From an uncultured Anaerolineales bacterium (GTDB lineage Bacteria; Chloroflexota; Anaerolineae; Anaerolineales; Villigracilaceae): 37,080 bases of DNA. The position numbers and the translations under genes are program-made. The stretch lies in the NCBI GenBank assembly GCA_937928015.1, contig CALFXA010000132.1, positions 1 to 37,080 of the forward strand. Reading direction: 5' to 3'. The notes beneath the pieces were generated by a model. That model saw nothing but the letters and a program-made list of their open reading frames with translations. It made no database searches and was not told where the DNA came from. Positions 24,024 to 31,673 of the stretch are shown piece by piece (position 1 is the first letter of the stretch; every line of letters starts with the position of its first letter).

Positions 24024-24808
24024 CCCGTATTTATTCTCTCGTGAATCAAAAGGGCGGCGTGGGGAAGACCACGACCACGATCAACCTCGGTTCCTATCTT
24101 GCCCAGCATGGACAGCGTGTACTGGTGGTGGACCTGGACCCGCAGGCCAACGCCACTTCCTGCCTGGGCGTGGACAAGCGCGGCGTGCAGAGCGGCACCT
24201 ACGAGTCGCTGTTGAGCCTGACCATCCCGTCCTCCAACGTGCTGACGAACGAACGCCTGAAGATGGCGCTGCTGCCCTCGTCGCAGGCATTGGCGGGCGC
24301 GGAAGTGGAACTGGTGGACGAACTGGCGCGCGAGATGCGCCTCAAGCGGGCGCTTGAAAGCCTGGACGGCCGCTACGACTATGTCCTGATCGACTGCCCG
24401 CCCTCGCTCGGCCTGCTGACCGTCAACGGGCTGGTGGCCGCCCGTGACGGTGTCATCATCCCGGTGCAATGCGAATACCTGGCCCTCGAAGGCCTCGGCC
24501 AGTTGACCCAGACCATCCAGCGCGTGCGCGCGGCGCTCTTCCCCGAGCTGCACGTGCGCGGCGTGGTGTTGACCATGTTCGACCCGCGCGCCAATCTCTC
24601 CACCGATGTGGTCAAGGAAGTCAACAGCCACTTCCCGAGCCAGGTCTTTAAGAGCATCATCCCGCGCAGCATCCGCCTGGCGGAAGCACCCTCGTACGGA
24701 TTGCCCATCTCGGCCTATGCGCCCGGTTCCGCCGGCGCGCAGGCTTACGACGCGCTGGCGCGCGAACTGTTGAAAGGTGACGGCGCGGCCATCCCCGCGG
24801 CGGATTAA
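24020..24808 (+). CDS. parA: Chromosome partitioning ATPase ParA/Soj
   Basis: This protein of about 262 residues is a small ParA (Soj type) without an N-terminal HTH. The deviant Walker A is KGGVGKTT (Lys11 and Lys16) near the N-terminus. VLVVDLDPQANAT is Walker A', and YVLIDCPPSLGLLT is Walker B with the DCPP motif. RVRAALFPELHVRGVVLTMFD is the Soj-like C-terminal part. ATP-bound dimers coat the nucleoid and move ParB-bound origins. A TTG start overlaps the kinase stop (TTGA). parB follows after 9 bases. Confidence 0.95.
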   Translation: MTRIYSLVNQKGGVGKTTTTINLGSYLAQHGQRVLVVDLDPQANATSCLGVDKRGVQSGTYESLLSLTIPSSNVLTNERLKMALLPSSQALAGAEVELVDELAREMRLKRALESLDGRYDYVLIDCPPSLGLLTVNGLVAARDGVIIPVQCEYLALEGLGQLTQTIQRVRAALFPELHVRGVVLTMFDPRANLSTDVVKEVNSHFPSQVFKSIIPRSIRLAEAPSYGLPISAYAPGSAGAQAYDALARELLKGDGAAIPAAD

Positions 24809-24817
24809 GGAGGAGTC

Positions 24818-25663
24818 ATGCCCAAACATACCGGCCTCGGCAAGGGACTCGATGCCCTGATTCCCACGGGCGAAACCACCGTCACTTCGGCGGGCGGCGT
24901 GATGCAGATTCCCGTCGAACAGATTCAGCCCAATCCGCACCAGCCGCGCATCCACTTCAACGAGACCGACCTCTCGGAACTGGCCGACTCGATCCGTGAA
25001 CACGGTGTGCTCCAGCCGTTGGTGGTCATGTCGGTGGACGGCGGTTATCAGTTGATCGCGGGTGAGCGGCGCTTGCAGGCCTCCAAGCTGGCGGGGCTGA
25101 AGACCGTGCCCGCCATCCTGCGCCAGGCCACCAAGCAGGAACTGCTCGAACTGGCTCTGATCGAGAACATCCAGCGCGCCGACTTGAACGCGCTCGAAGA
25201 AGCGGAAGCCTACCGCCAGCTCACCGAAGATTTCAACCTCTCGCACGAGGCGGTGGCGCGACGCGTGGGCAAGAGCCGCGTGGCCGTCACCAACACCCTG
25301 CGCCTGCTGGGTGTGGCTCCCGCCGTGAAGCAGGCTTTGGTGGACGGCAAGATCACCGAGGGTCACGCCCGCGCCTTGCTGGGACTGTCCTCCGCCCGCG
25401 CGCAGGAATCAGCGCTGCAGACCGTCGTCAAACTGGATATGAGCGTCCGCCAGACCGAGGGCCTGGTGAAAAAGCTCGGGGGTGCCAAACCCTCGTCGAA
25501 GAAGAAGACAGGCCCCAGTCCAGACGTGAGCGACATCGAACAGCGCCTGCGCGCCAGCTTGGGGACCAAGGTCGCTTTGCGGCACAGCAAGAAGGGCGGC
25601 ACGGTCACCATCCATTATTATTCCGATGAAGAACTGGACGCGTTGCTGGGGAAACTGCTCTGA
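24818..25663 (+). CDS. parB: Chromosome partitioning protein ParB/Spo0J
   Basis: This 281-residue protein begins with the ParA-stimulating motif GLGKGLDALIP. It has the CTPase/ParB-N region: PVEQIQPNPHQPR, LADSIREHGVLQPL, GERRLQASKLAG and ENIQRADLNALEEAEAY. The HTH is LSHEAVARRVGKSRVAVTNTLRLL and a C-terminal dimerisation segment follows. It binds parS near the origin and slides as a CTP clamp. AAGGAGG lies just upstream of the ATG. I saw no clear parS palindrome in the window. Confidence 0.95.
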   Translation: MPKHTGLGKGLDALIPTGETTVTSAGGVMQIPVEQIQPNPHQPRIHFNETDLSELADSIREHGVLQPLVVMSVDGGYQLIAGERRLQASKLAGLKTVPAILRQATKQELLELALIENIQRADLNALEEAEAYRQLTEDFNLSHEAVARRVGKSRVAVTNTLRLLGVAPAVKQALVDGKITEGHARALLGLSSARAQESALQTVVKLDMSVRQTEGLVKKLGGAKPSSKKKTGPSPDVSDIEQRLRASLGTKVALRHSKKGGTVTIHYYSDEELDALLGKLL

Positions 25664-25664
25664 C

Positions 25665-27266
25665 ATGAAACTGCTCTTCAACGCCCGCGTCATCACGCTC
25701 GACCCTGCGCACCCTGCCGCGTCTGCGGTGCTGATCGACCGCGACCGTATCCTAGCGGTGGGCGAAAAAGAGGACCTGCTCGGATTGGCGGGGGGGCGCT
25801 TAGAACAGACCGACCTGCGCGGGGCCATCGTCCTGCCGGGCCTGACCGACGCGCATTTGCACCTTCAATACTATTCCCTTGGACTGCAAAAAATCGATTG
25901 CGAGACCGACACGCTGAAGGAATGCCTTCAGCGTGTGACGGAACGAGCCCGGGTCACCCAGCCCGGCGCTTGGGTGCTGGGCCACGGCTGGAATCAAAAC
26001 ACCTGGCATTTGCCTGGAGAGGGCTTCCCCTCCGCTTCCGACTTGGACGCCGTTGCCCCGAACCATCCTGTCTACCTGACGGCCAAGTCGCTGCATGCGG
26101 CCTGGGCCAACAGCGCCGCGCTCAAACTGGTGGGCATTACCGCCAGCACGCCCGACCCCAAGGATGGAAAGATCCAACGCGACGAGTCGGGCCGCCCGAC
26201 GGGCATCCTGCTTGAAAGTGCAATGGGACTGGTGGAACACCGCCTGCCTGCGCCATCTACTGATGCGTTGGCGTTGGCCATCGAGCAGGCCCAGGCCGTG
26301 CTCTGGCGCATGGGTCTGACGGGCGTCCACGACTTCGACCGCCGCGACAGTTTCATGGCCCTGCAAACTCTCGACTCACAAGGTCGTCTCAAGCTGCGCG
26401 TCAACAAGAATCTGCCCGTGGACGATGTCGGCCACGCCAACTCCCTCGGCCTGCGGACCGGTTTCGGCAGCGACATGCTGTGGGTCGGCTCGGTCAAGGC
26501 CTTCATGGACGGCGCGCTGGGTCCGCGTACGGCGGCCATGTTCCAGCCGTACTTGAACGAGCCCGAAAATCGCGGTATTCTGAATATGGATGCCGAACAA
26601 CTCTTCGAACATTGCCGTCAGGCGGCGGACGTGGGCCTGAGCATGACCGTCCATGCCATCGGTGACCGCGCCAATCACGAGGTGCTGGACGCCTTCGAGC
26701 AGTTGCGCGCCTATGAACGTGAGCATGGACTGCCCGCCTTGCGCCATCGCATCGAGCACGTCCAGGTGTTGCACCCCGACGACGCCCCGCGCCTGGCGCA
26801 GTTGAACGTGGTGGCTTCGATGCAGCCGATCCATGCCACATCCGACATGCTCATCGCCGACCGCTATTGGGGCGAACGCTCCGCGCTGGCCTACGCTTGG
26901 CGGACTCAACTCCAGCACGGCGCACACCTGGCCTTCGGCTCGGATGCTCCCGTTGAATCGCCCAATCCCTTCCTGGGACTCCACGCCGCCGTCACGCGCC
27001 GCCGCTCCGATGGCGCACCCGGACCTGAGGGCTGGTACCCCGAACAAAAGCTGACCCTGCACGAAGCCCTCGCCGCTTATACGCGCGGCGCGGCCTACGC
27101 CGCCAACGCGGAAGACCGTCTCGGCAAACTCGCGCCAGGTTACCTGGCGGACCTGATCGTATTGGAACAGGACCCATTTATCTGCCCGCCCGACGACCTG
27201 CTGACCATGCAGTCCTCTGCGACGATGGTCGGCGGCGAATGGGTCTGGCAATCGGAGAGCCTATGA
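25665..27266 (+). CDS. YtcJ-type amidohydrolase
   Basis: This 533-residue metal-dependent hydrolase of the amidohydrolase superfamily belongs to the YtcJ/amidohydro_3 group. The metal-binding DAHLHL is present after a short beta-domain. HAIGDRAN, HRIEHVQV and FGSDAPVESPNPFLGLHAAV are the later metal and active-site motifs. It probably hydrolyses an amide or similar bond of an unknown small molecule; YtcJ-like proteins are cytosolic and poorly assigned. The ATG is 1 base after the parB stop, and its own stop overlaps the next kinase by 4 bases, so it is embedded in the par/signalling operon. The reason is not evident. Confidence 0.92.
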   Translation: MKLLFNARVITLDPAHPAASAVLIDRDRILAVGEKEDLLGLAGGRLEQTDLRGAIVLPGLTDAHLHLQYYSLGLQKIDCETDTLKECLQRVTERARVTQPGAWVLGHGWNQNTWHLPGEGFPSASDLDAVAPNHPVYLTAKSLHAAWANSAALKLVGITASTPDPKDGKIQRDESGRPTGILLESAMGLVEHRLPAPSTDALALAIEQAQAVLWRMGLTGVHDFDRRDSFMALQTLDSQGRLKLRVNKNLPVDDVGHANSLGLRTGFGSDMLWVGSVKAFMDGALGPRTAAMFQPYLNEPENRGILNMDAEQLFEHCRQAADVGLSMTVHAIGDRANHEVLDAFEQLRAYEREHGLPALRHRIEHVQVLHPDDAPRLAQLNVVASMQPIHATSDMLIADRYWGERSALAYAWRTQLQHGAHLAFGSDAPVESPNPFLGLHAAVTRRRSDGAPGPEGWYPEQKLTLHEALAAYTRGAAYAANAEDRLGKLAPGYLADLIVLEQDPFICPPDDLLTMQSSATMVGGEWVWQSESL

Positions 27267-28291
27267 CCGTCAATCAAATCCAATTGTCCCCCGAGATGCT
27301 CGTCCCGCGCCTGGGAGATTACTTGGTACACAGCGGCCAGATCACCGCCGAGGACTTGCAGAAGGCCCTGGCCTATCAGCAGGAACAACTGGTGCAGGGC
27401 AAGGCCTGTTTGTTGGGTGAGGCCCTGCTCGACTTGAAGTTGATCGAACGCTCCCAGTTGGATGCCGCCGTTACCGAGCAGATCATCCAATTGCGCTCGG
27501 CGCTGCAATCGGCCAACCGCAACCTGGAGCGCCGCGTGCAGGAACGCACTGCCGAATTGCAGACGGCTCTTGAGCGGCTCTCCGAACTCAGCCAGATGAA
27601 GGCCAACTTCATTGCCAACGTCTCGCATGAGTTGCGCACTCCGCTGACGCACATCATCGGTTATGTCGAATTGATGATCACCGAGTCGCTGGGCGGGGTC
27701 ACGGCCGAGCAGAAGCATGCCTTGCAGGTTTGCCAGCGGGCTTCGTCGCGCCTGGAGACCATGATCGAAGATCTCATCATGTTCTCGCTGGCTTCGCGCG
27801 GCGAACTCAGCCTCAAGCAGGAAGCCGTGGACATCGGCCGCCTGGTCAACCTGGCGGTGAAGACCGCCGTACAGAAGGGCGAAGCCCGCAACGTGACCGT
27901 GCATGCCGTGGTGGATGACAACCTGCCGCTCGTGCAGGCCGATCCGCAGAAGATCGCCTGGGCGTTGAACCAGCTCCTCGATAACGGGATCAAGTTCACG
28001 CCGTCGGGCGGACGGGTGGTGGCCTCCGTCAAACTGGAGTCGGCCAACCTCGTGATGGTCTCCGTCACCGACACAGGCATCGGTATCCCCTACAGCCGCC
28101 AACAGGAAATCTTCGAGCCGTTCCATCAACTGGACGGATCGTCCACGCGGCAGTATGGCGGCACGGGGCTGGGGCTTTCGCTGGTGCGACAGATCGTCGA
28201 GTCGCATGGTTCGCTGTTGGACGTGCAATCGGTGGAGGGGCGCGGCACCACCTTCAAGTTCCCCCTGCTGGTTGTCCCAGAACAAAAATAG
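27263..28291 (+). CDS. Soluble histidine kinase with an N-terminal MshEN-like domain
   Basis: This 342-residue kinase has no TM helix. Residues about 16-70 match the two-part MshEN/T2SSE_N pattern: RLGDYLVHSGQITAEDL...ALAYQ, then LLGEALLDLKLIERSQLDAAV. In MshE-type ATPases this domain binds c-di-GMP. A coiled-coil linker (about 75-110) precedes HisKA with NVSHELRTP, phospho-acceptor His122. The N-box is LLDNGIKFTPSG, G1 is DTGIGIP and G2 is GTGLGLSLV, so the catalytic parts are intact. The start ATG overlaps the amidohydrolase stop (ATGA). The regulator two genes downstream is the obvious partner. MshEN is assigned by pattern recall, not by search. Confidence 0.88.
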   Translation: MTVNQIQLSPEMLVPRLGDYLVHSGQITAEDLQKALAYQQEQLVQGKACLLGEALLDLKLIERSQLDAAVTEQIIQLRSALQSANRNLERRVQERTAELQTALERLSELSQMKANFIANVSHELRTPLTHIIGYVELMITESLGGVTAEQKHALQVCQRASSRLETMIEDLIMFSLASRGELSLKQEAVDIGRLVNLAVKTAVQKGEARNVTVHAVVDDNLPLVQADPQKIAWALNQLLDNGIKFTPSGGRVVASVKLESANLVMVSVTDTGIGIPYSRQQEIFEPFHQLDGSSTRQYGGTGLGLSLVRQIVESHGSLLDVQSVEGRGTTFKFPLLVVPEQK

Positions 28292-28301
28292 GCGGATCGA
28301 C

Positions 28302-29498
28302 ATGGATATCGAGACCCTTCGCGCGCTGCATAAGATCTTCCACGCATTGGAACTCGAACCCGACTGGAAGATCGCGCTGGATTCGCTGTTGGGCAGCCTG
28401 CGTACGCAGTTCGTGTACGACAACGTCTCGGCATATCTGCTGGATCGTCGCACGAACGGGCAGGAGGTGGTGTATGCCCGCGCGGTGGGGCGCGGTAAGA
28501 ATGCCGAGGCGGATGCCACCTGGGGCGAGAGCATCGCCAGCCAGGTGCTGCTACAGGATACGCCGCTCTTGAAGGAGCCGGGCGACCCGCTGCCGGGTTC
28601 CAATCGATTGTTGCAGGCGCATGTGCTGGGCGTGCCGCTGTACATGGGCGCGCGCCTGGGCGGGGCGCTGGTCTTCGTCCGTTTTGGCGGGCCGACATTT
28701 CAGGAAGAGCAGATCACGCTGGCCTCGTTGATCGCGTCGTGGACCTCGTCTCTGCTGGAGCGCAAGACGCTGCAGGAGGCGCGTGCTGACCTGGAGTCGA
28801 TCCAGCGTCAGATGCGCCTTCAGGACGATTTCGTCTCCACCATCTCGCATGAGTTGCGCACGCCGCTGGGATTCATCAAGGGGTACAGCACCAGCCTGTT
28901 GCGCGAGGACGCCAACTGGGATGAAGCCACCCAGAAGGAATTCCTGACCATCATCGACGAAGAAGCCGACCGCTTGACCGGGTTGATCGAGAACATGCTC
29001 GAGTCGGCGCGCCTGCAAAGCAAGACCCTGCAATTCAAGTTCCAGCCCATGCGCCTGGATGCGCTCATCCGCGACGTGACCGTGCGCGTCACCACGCATC
29101 ACACCGGGTTGGAGGTGAACATCGAGACGGAGGGTGTCCCCGCCATCCTGGGGGACAGCGTCCGCATGTCGCAGGTCTTCGAGAATCTGTTCAGCAATGC
29201 GGTCAAGTATGCGCCTGGCTCGCGCATCGATATTACCCTGGTCGAAAAGGATGGCCGTGTGCGTGTGGCCTTCCGCGATTACGGACAGGGCATTCCCGAG
29301 GACTTTATCCCCTTTGTCTTTGAGCGTTTCTACCGCGTGCCCGGTGAGCGCTCGGTGACCGGCACCGGCCTGGGACTTTATATTTGCAAGCAGATTATTT
29401 TGGCACATCATGGTAAGATTTGGGCAGAATCCGTGCTGGATGAAGGCACCACCTTTGTCATCGAACTGCCATCCGAACCGATTTCCAAAAATTCATAG
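28302..29498 (+). CDS. Soluble GAF-domain histidine kinase
   Basis: This 398-residue cytosolic kinase starts at ATG 28302, 10 bases after the previous kinase. Residues about 20-155 form a GAF-like sensor (LDSLLGSLRTQFVYDNVSAYLL; VLGVPLYMGARLGGALVFVR). HisKA has TISHELRTPLGFIKGY with His183. The N-box is FENLFSNAVKYAPGS, G1 is DYGQGIP and G2 is GTGLGLYICK. It is followed after 14 bases by the OmpR-type regulator, so the two kinases may both feed that regulator or act on each other. GAF ligand unknown. A longer frame beginning at 28155 would overlap the upstream kinase and is rejected. Confidence 0.9.
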   Translation: MDIETLRALHKIFHALELEPDWKIALDSLLGSLRTQFVYDNVSAYLLDRRTNGQEVVYARAVGRGKNAEADATWGESIASQVLLQDTPLLKEPGDPLPGSNRLLQAHVLGVPLYMGARLGGALVFVRFGGPTFQEEQITLASLIASWTSSLLERKTLQEARADLESIQRQMRLQDDFVSTISHELRTPLGFIKGYSTSLLREDANWDEATQKEFLTIIDEEADRLTGLIENMLESARLQSKTLQFKFQPMRLDALIRDVTVRVTTHHTGLEVNIETEGVPAILGDSVRMSQVFENLFSNAVKYAPGSRIDITLVEKDGRVRVAFRDYGQGIPEDFIPFVFERFYRVPGERSVTGTGLGLYICKQIILAHHGKIWAESVLDEGTTFVIELPSEPISKNS

Positions 29499-29512
29499 CA
29501 AGGAGCAATCCG

Positions 29513-30208
29513 ATGTCCAAACGCATCCTGATCGTGGACGATGAACCTCGCTATCTGCGGCTGCTTGAGGCCAACCTGCGTACCGAAGGTTACGAAGTGG
29601 TTACCGCTCAAGATGGCCTGCAGGCGCTGGAGGTTTTCTCGGGCCAACCCATTGACCTGGTCCTGCTGGACGTGATGATGCCGCGCCTGGACGGATTCTC
29701 CACCTGCCAGCGTCTGCGTGAGTTCTCGAACGTGCCCATCATCATCCTGACCGCCAAGGGCGAGGAACAGGATCGTGTGCGCGGCCTCGATCTCGGCGCG
29801 GATGATTACATGGTCAAGCCGTTCTCGGCCACCGAATTGCTGGCGCGCGTCCGTGCGGTGTTGCGTCGCACGCAGGTGCTGGTCGAGCCGGGACAGGCGC
29901 GCTTCTTTACGCACGGCAACCTCAAGATCGACTTTGCGCGCGCCGAGGTTTGGTCGGGGGAAATGCCCGTCTCGCTCTCGGCCACCGAGTATCGCCTGTT
30001 GTTGCAATTTGCCCATAACGTCGGCAACATCCTCACATCCGAGGATTTGCTGTCGAGCGTCTGGGGACCTGAATATAAATCTGACAAGGAAATCCTGTGG
30101 GTGAGCATTGCCCGCCTGCGCCAAAAATTGGAAGACGACGCGCATAACCCCAAGCATATCGTGACGCGCTCCGGGTTGGGATATTTAATGCCGCCCATCG
30201 AGTCATAG
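29513..30208 (+). CDS. OmpR/PhoB-type response regulator
   Basis: This 231-residue regulator has a receiver domain (1-118) with Asp9-Asp10, phospho-acceptor Asp53 (LLDVMMPRLDG), ILTAKGEE and VKPF, all intact. A winged-helix domain (about 130-228) follows, with LSATEYRLLLQFAHN and ILWVSIARLRQKLED...RSGLGYLM. It is a DNA-binding output of the two upstream kinases. AGGAG lies 7 bases before the ATG. Targets are unknown; the downstream CpaE/CpaF-like genes are natural candidates if there is a promoter inside the operon, which I did not see. Confidence 0.94.
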   Translation: MSKRILIVDDEPRYLRLLEANLRTEGYEVVTAQDGLQALEVFSGQPIDLVLLDVMMPRLDGFSTCQRLREFSNVPIIILTAKGEEQDRVRGLDLGADDYMVKPFSATELLARVRAVLRRTQVLVEPGQARFFTHGNLKIDFARAEVWSGEMPVSLSATEYRLLLQFAHNVGNILTSEDLLSSVWGPEYKSDKEILWVSIARLRQKLEDDAHNPKHIVTRSGLGYLMPPIES

Positions 30209-30224
30209 AAAACGGAGGTGTGCG

Positions 30225-31373
30225 GTGACTGGGAAAAAGATCCTGGTGGTCGATGCTGATGTTGCCAGCCGTAACTTCATCGTCCGCACCCTCCAGAAGG
30301 AACCTCACGAAATCATCCAGGCCGGCTCGGGAAAGGAAGGCCTGATCATCGCCTGGCGCGACCGCCCGGACTTGATCATCGTCGAGCCGAACCTGCCCGA
30401 CCTGAAAGGCGAGGATCTCGCCTCCCGTCTGCGCGCCGACCCCCGTACTGTCCGCACTCCCTTGGTGGCGCTCAGTTCCGATCCCAGCACCCAGCGTATG
30501 AAGTCCTGCCGCGACGCGGGCTTCAATGAGTTCATCCGCAAATCAGGTGAAGCTGTCTCGACCCTGATCGAAGTGATTGACCGTCAGTTCGGCGGCGCCC
30601 CGTCTCGTCGTCAGGGTGGACTGTTGATCGTCTTCCTGGGGGCGAAGGGTGGAATGGGGACTTCGTCGCTGTGCGCGAATCTGGCGATGAACGTGGCTCT
30701 GAATCAGCCCGAGTTGCGCGTGGCCGTGGCCGACATCGTCCTGCCCATCGGGTCCATCGCGCCCATCGTCGGCTATGAAGGGGAGCAGAACCTTGTCACC
30801 GTGGCGGACCTCGACCCGGGCGACAGTACCTCCCATTTCTTCCGCGATCACCTGACCCTTATGACCGAATGGCGCTTCCACCTGTTGGCGGGCGCTCCCG
30901 ACCCCGAGGTGGCCAGCCGCTTGCAGGTGGGGCGCATCCAGGAAATTGTCCGCGAATTGCGGCACGCCTACGACTTCGTTCTCGTGGACCTGGGGCGCTC
31001 GCTCTCACGCTTTGCCATGCAGGTCATCCATCGGGCCGACCTGGTGGCCCTGGTCATCGGCACGGATGCAAGCTCCGTGGCGCTCACCAAAACCGTACTC
31101 GAGTATTTGCGTGCCAAGGGGATGTCCGACTCGACTCTTTATCCCATCCTGAATCGCGCGATTGGTTTGGAAGGGCTTTCCAAGTCGGATGTCGAAAAGG
31201 AGTTGGGAATCGAAATCAAGACAGCCATCCCGTATCTCGGCAGTCACTTTGCGATGGCCAATAACCAGCATACGCCCTTTGCCGTGAAATTCCCCAATGA
31301 CACGGCCACCGTGATCTTCCATGAATGTGCCCGACAGATGGTGGACACGGCCAAACATCAACGCTCCGGATAG
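30225..31373 (+). CDS. CpaE-like MinD/ParA-family ATPase with pseudo-receiver domain
   Basis: This 382-residue protein has an N-terminal receiver-like domain (1-120) in which the phospho-acceptor position is Glu54 (LIIVEPNLPD) rather than Asp, so phosphorylation is unlikely. The C-terminal domain (about 130-370) is MinD/ParA-like: KGGMGTSS at Lys141, with Thr146 in place of the second Lys as is usual in CpaE/TadZ proteins, VAVADIVLP at Walker A' and VLVDLGRSLS at Walker B. CpaE/TadZ proteins place the Tad pilus or secretion machine at a cell site. GTG 30225 has GGAGG 6 bases upstream. The CpaF gene just downstream supports the call. Confidence 0.87.
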   Translation: MTGKKILVVDADVASRNFIVRTLQKEPHEIIQAGSGKEGLIIAWRDRPDLIIVEPNLPDLKGEDLASRLRADPRTVRTPLVALSSDPSTQRMKSCRDAGFNEFIRKSGEAVSTLIEVIDRQFGGAPSRRQGGLLIVFLGAKGGMGTSSLCANLAMNVALNQPELRVAVADIVLPIGSIAPIVGYEGEQNLVTVADLDPGDSTSHFFRDHLTLMTEWRFHLLAGAPDPEVASRLQVGRIQEIVRELRHAYDFVLVDLGRSLSRFAMQVIHRADLVALVIGTDASSVALTKTVLEYLRAKGMSDSTLYPILNRAIGLEGLSKSDVEKELGIEIKTAIPYLGSHFAMANNQHTPFAVKFPNDTATVIFHECARQMVDTAKHQRSG

Positions 31374-31382
31374 GAGATTTCC

Positions 31383-31673
31383 ATGACGTTTGAATATGAC
31401 GAAAAAGGCAAGATCTATACCAACGTGGTCAGCAAGGTGGCCGTGCCTGCCCTGGTGCAGACCAGCCTGCAGTTGATTCGCGGAGAGATTCACATCCGTC
31501 AGGGGGAGCGCGTCAAAGATGAATTGGATCGTGATGAACTCTTCCTGGCCATCACGGATGCCAGCATCCTTGCGCCTGACGGCGAGACCGTGTTGCGGTC
31601 CGCGCCCTTCCTGGCCGTACGCCGCAGCCAAATCGTCTGGATCATCCCGCAGGAGGCGGAGGAAGTGCAATGA
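31383..31673 (+). CDS. Small conserved-type protein between CpaE-like and CpaF genes
   Basis: This 96-residue soluble protein looks all-beta, with alternating hydrophobic strands: LQLIRGEIHIRQGERVKDEL, LFLAITDASIL and APFLAVRRSQIVWIIP. It resembles a small family I know as DUF6812, recalled from the pattern and not checked. AGGAG lies 6 bases upstream of the ATG, and its stop overlaps the start of the CpaF gene by 4 bases, so translation is coupled. Its position suggests a role tied to the ATPases, such as an accessory or regulatory subunit. No catalytic motif is visible. Confidence 0.85.
   Translation: MTFEYDEKGKIYTNVVSKVAVPALVQTSLQLIRGEIHIRQGERVKDELDRDELFLAITDASILAPDGETVLRSAPFLAVRRSQIVWIIPQEAEEVQ

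Noticed and set aside
23942..25366. Minus-strand open frame of about 474 codons
   Set aside because: It is antisense to parA and parB, His/Gln/Arg-rich, without any family motif.
23141..25663. parS palindrome near parAB
   Set aside because: No sequence close to TGTTTCACGTGAAACA was found; CACGTG cores elsewhere in the window lack the flanks.
28155..28301. Upstream extension of the GAF kinase
   Set aside because: It overlaps the previous kinase in another frame; ATG 28302 directly precedes the GAF-like region.
27140..28645. Long minus-strand open frame (about 501 codons)
   Set aside because: It covers the amidohydrolase end and two kinases on the opposite strand and shows no recognisable domain.
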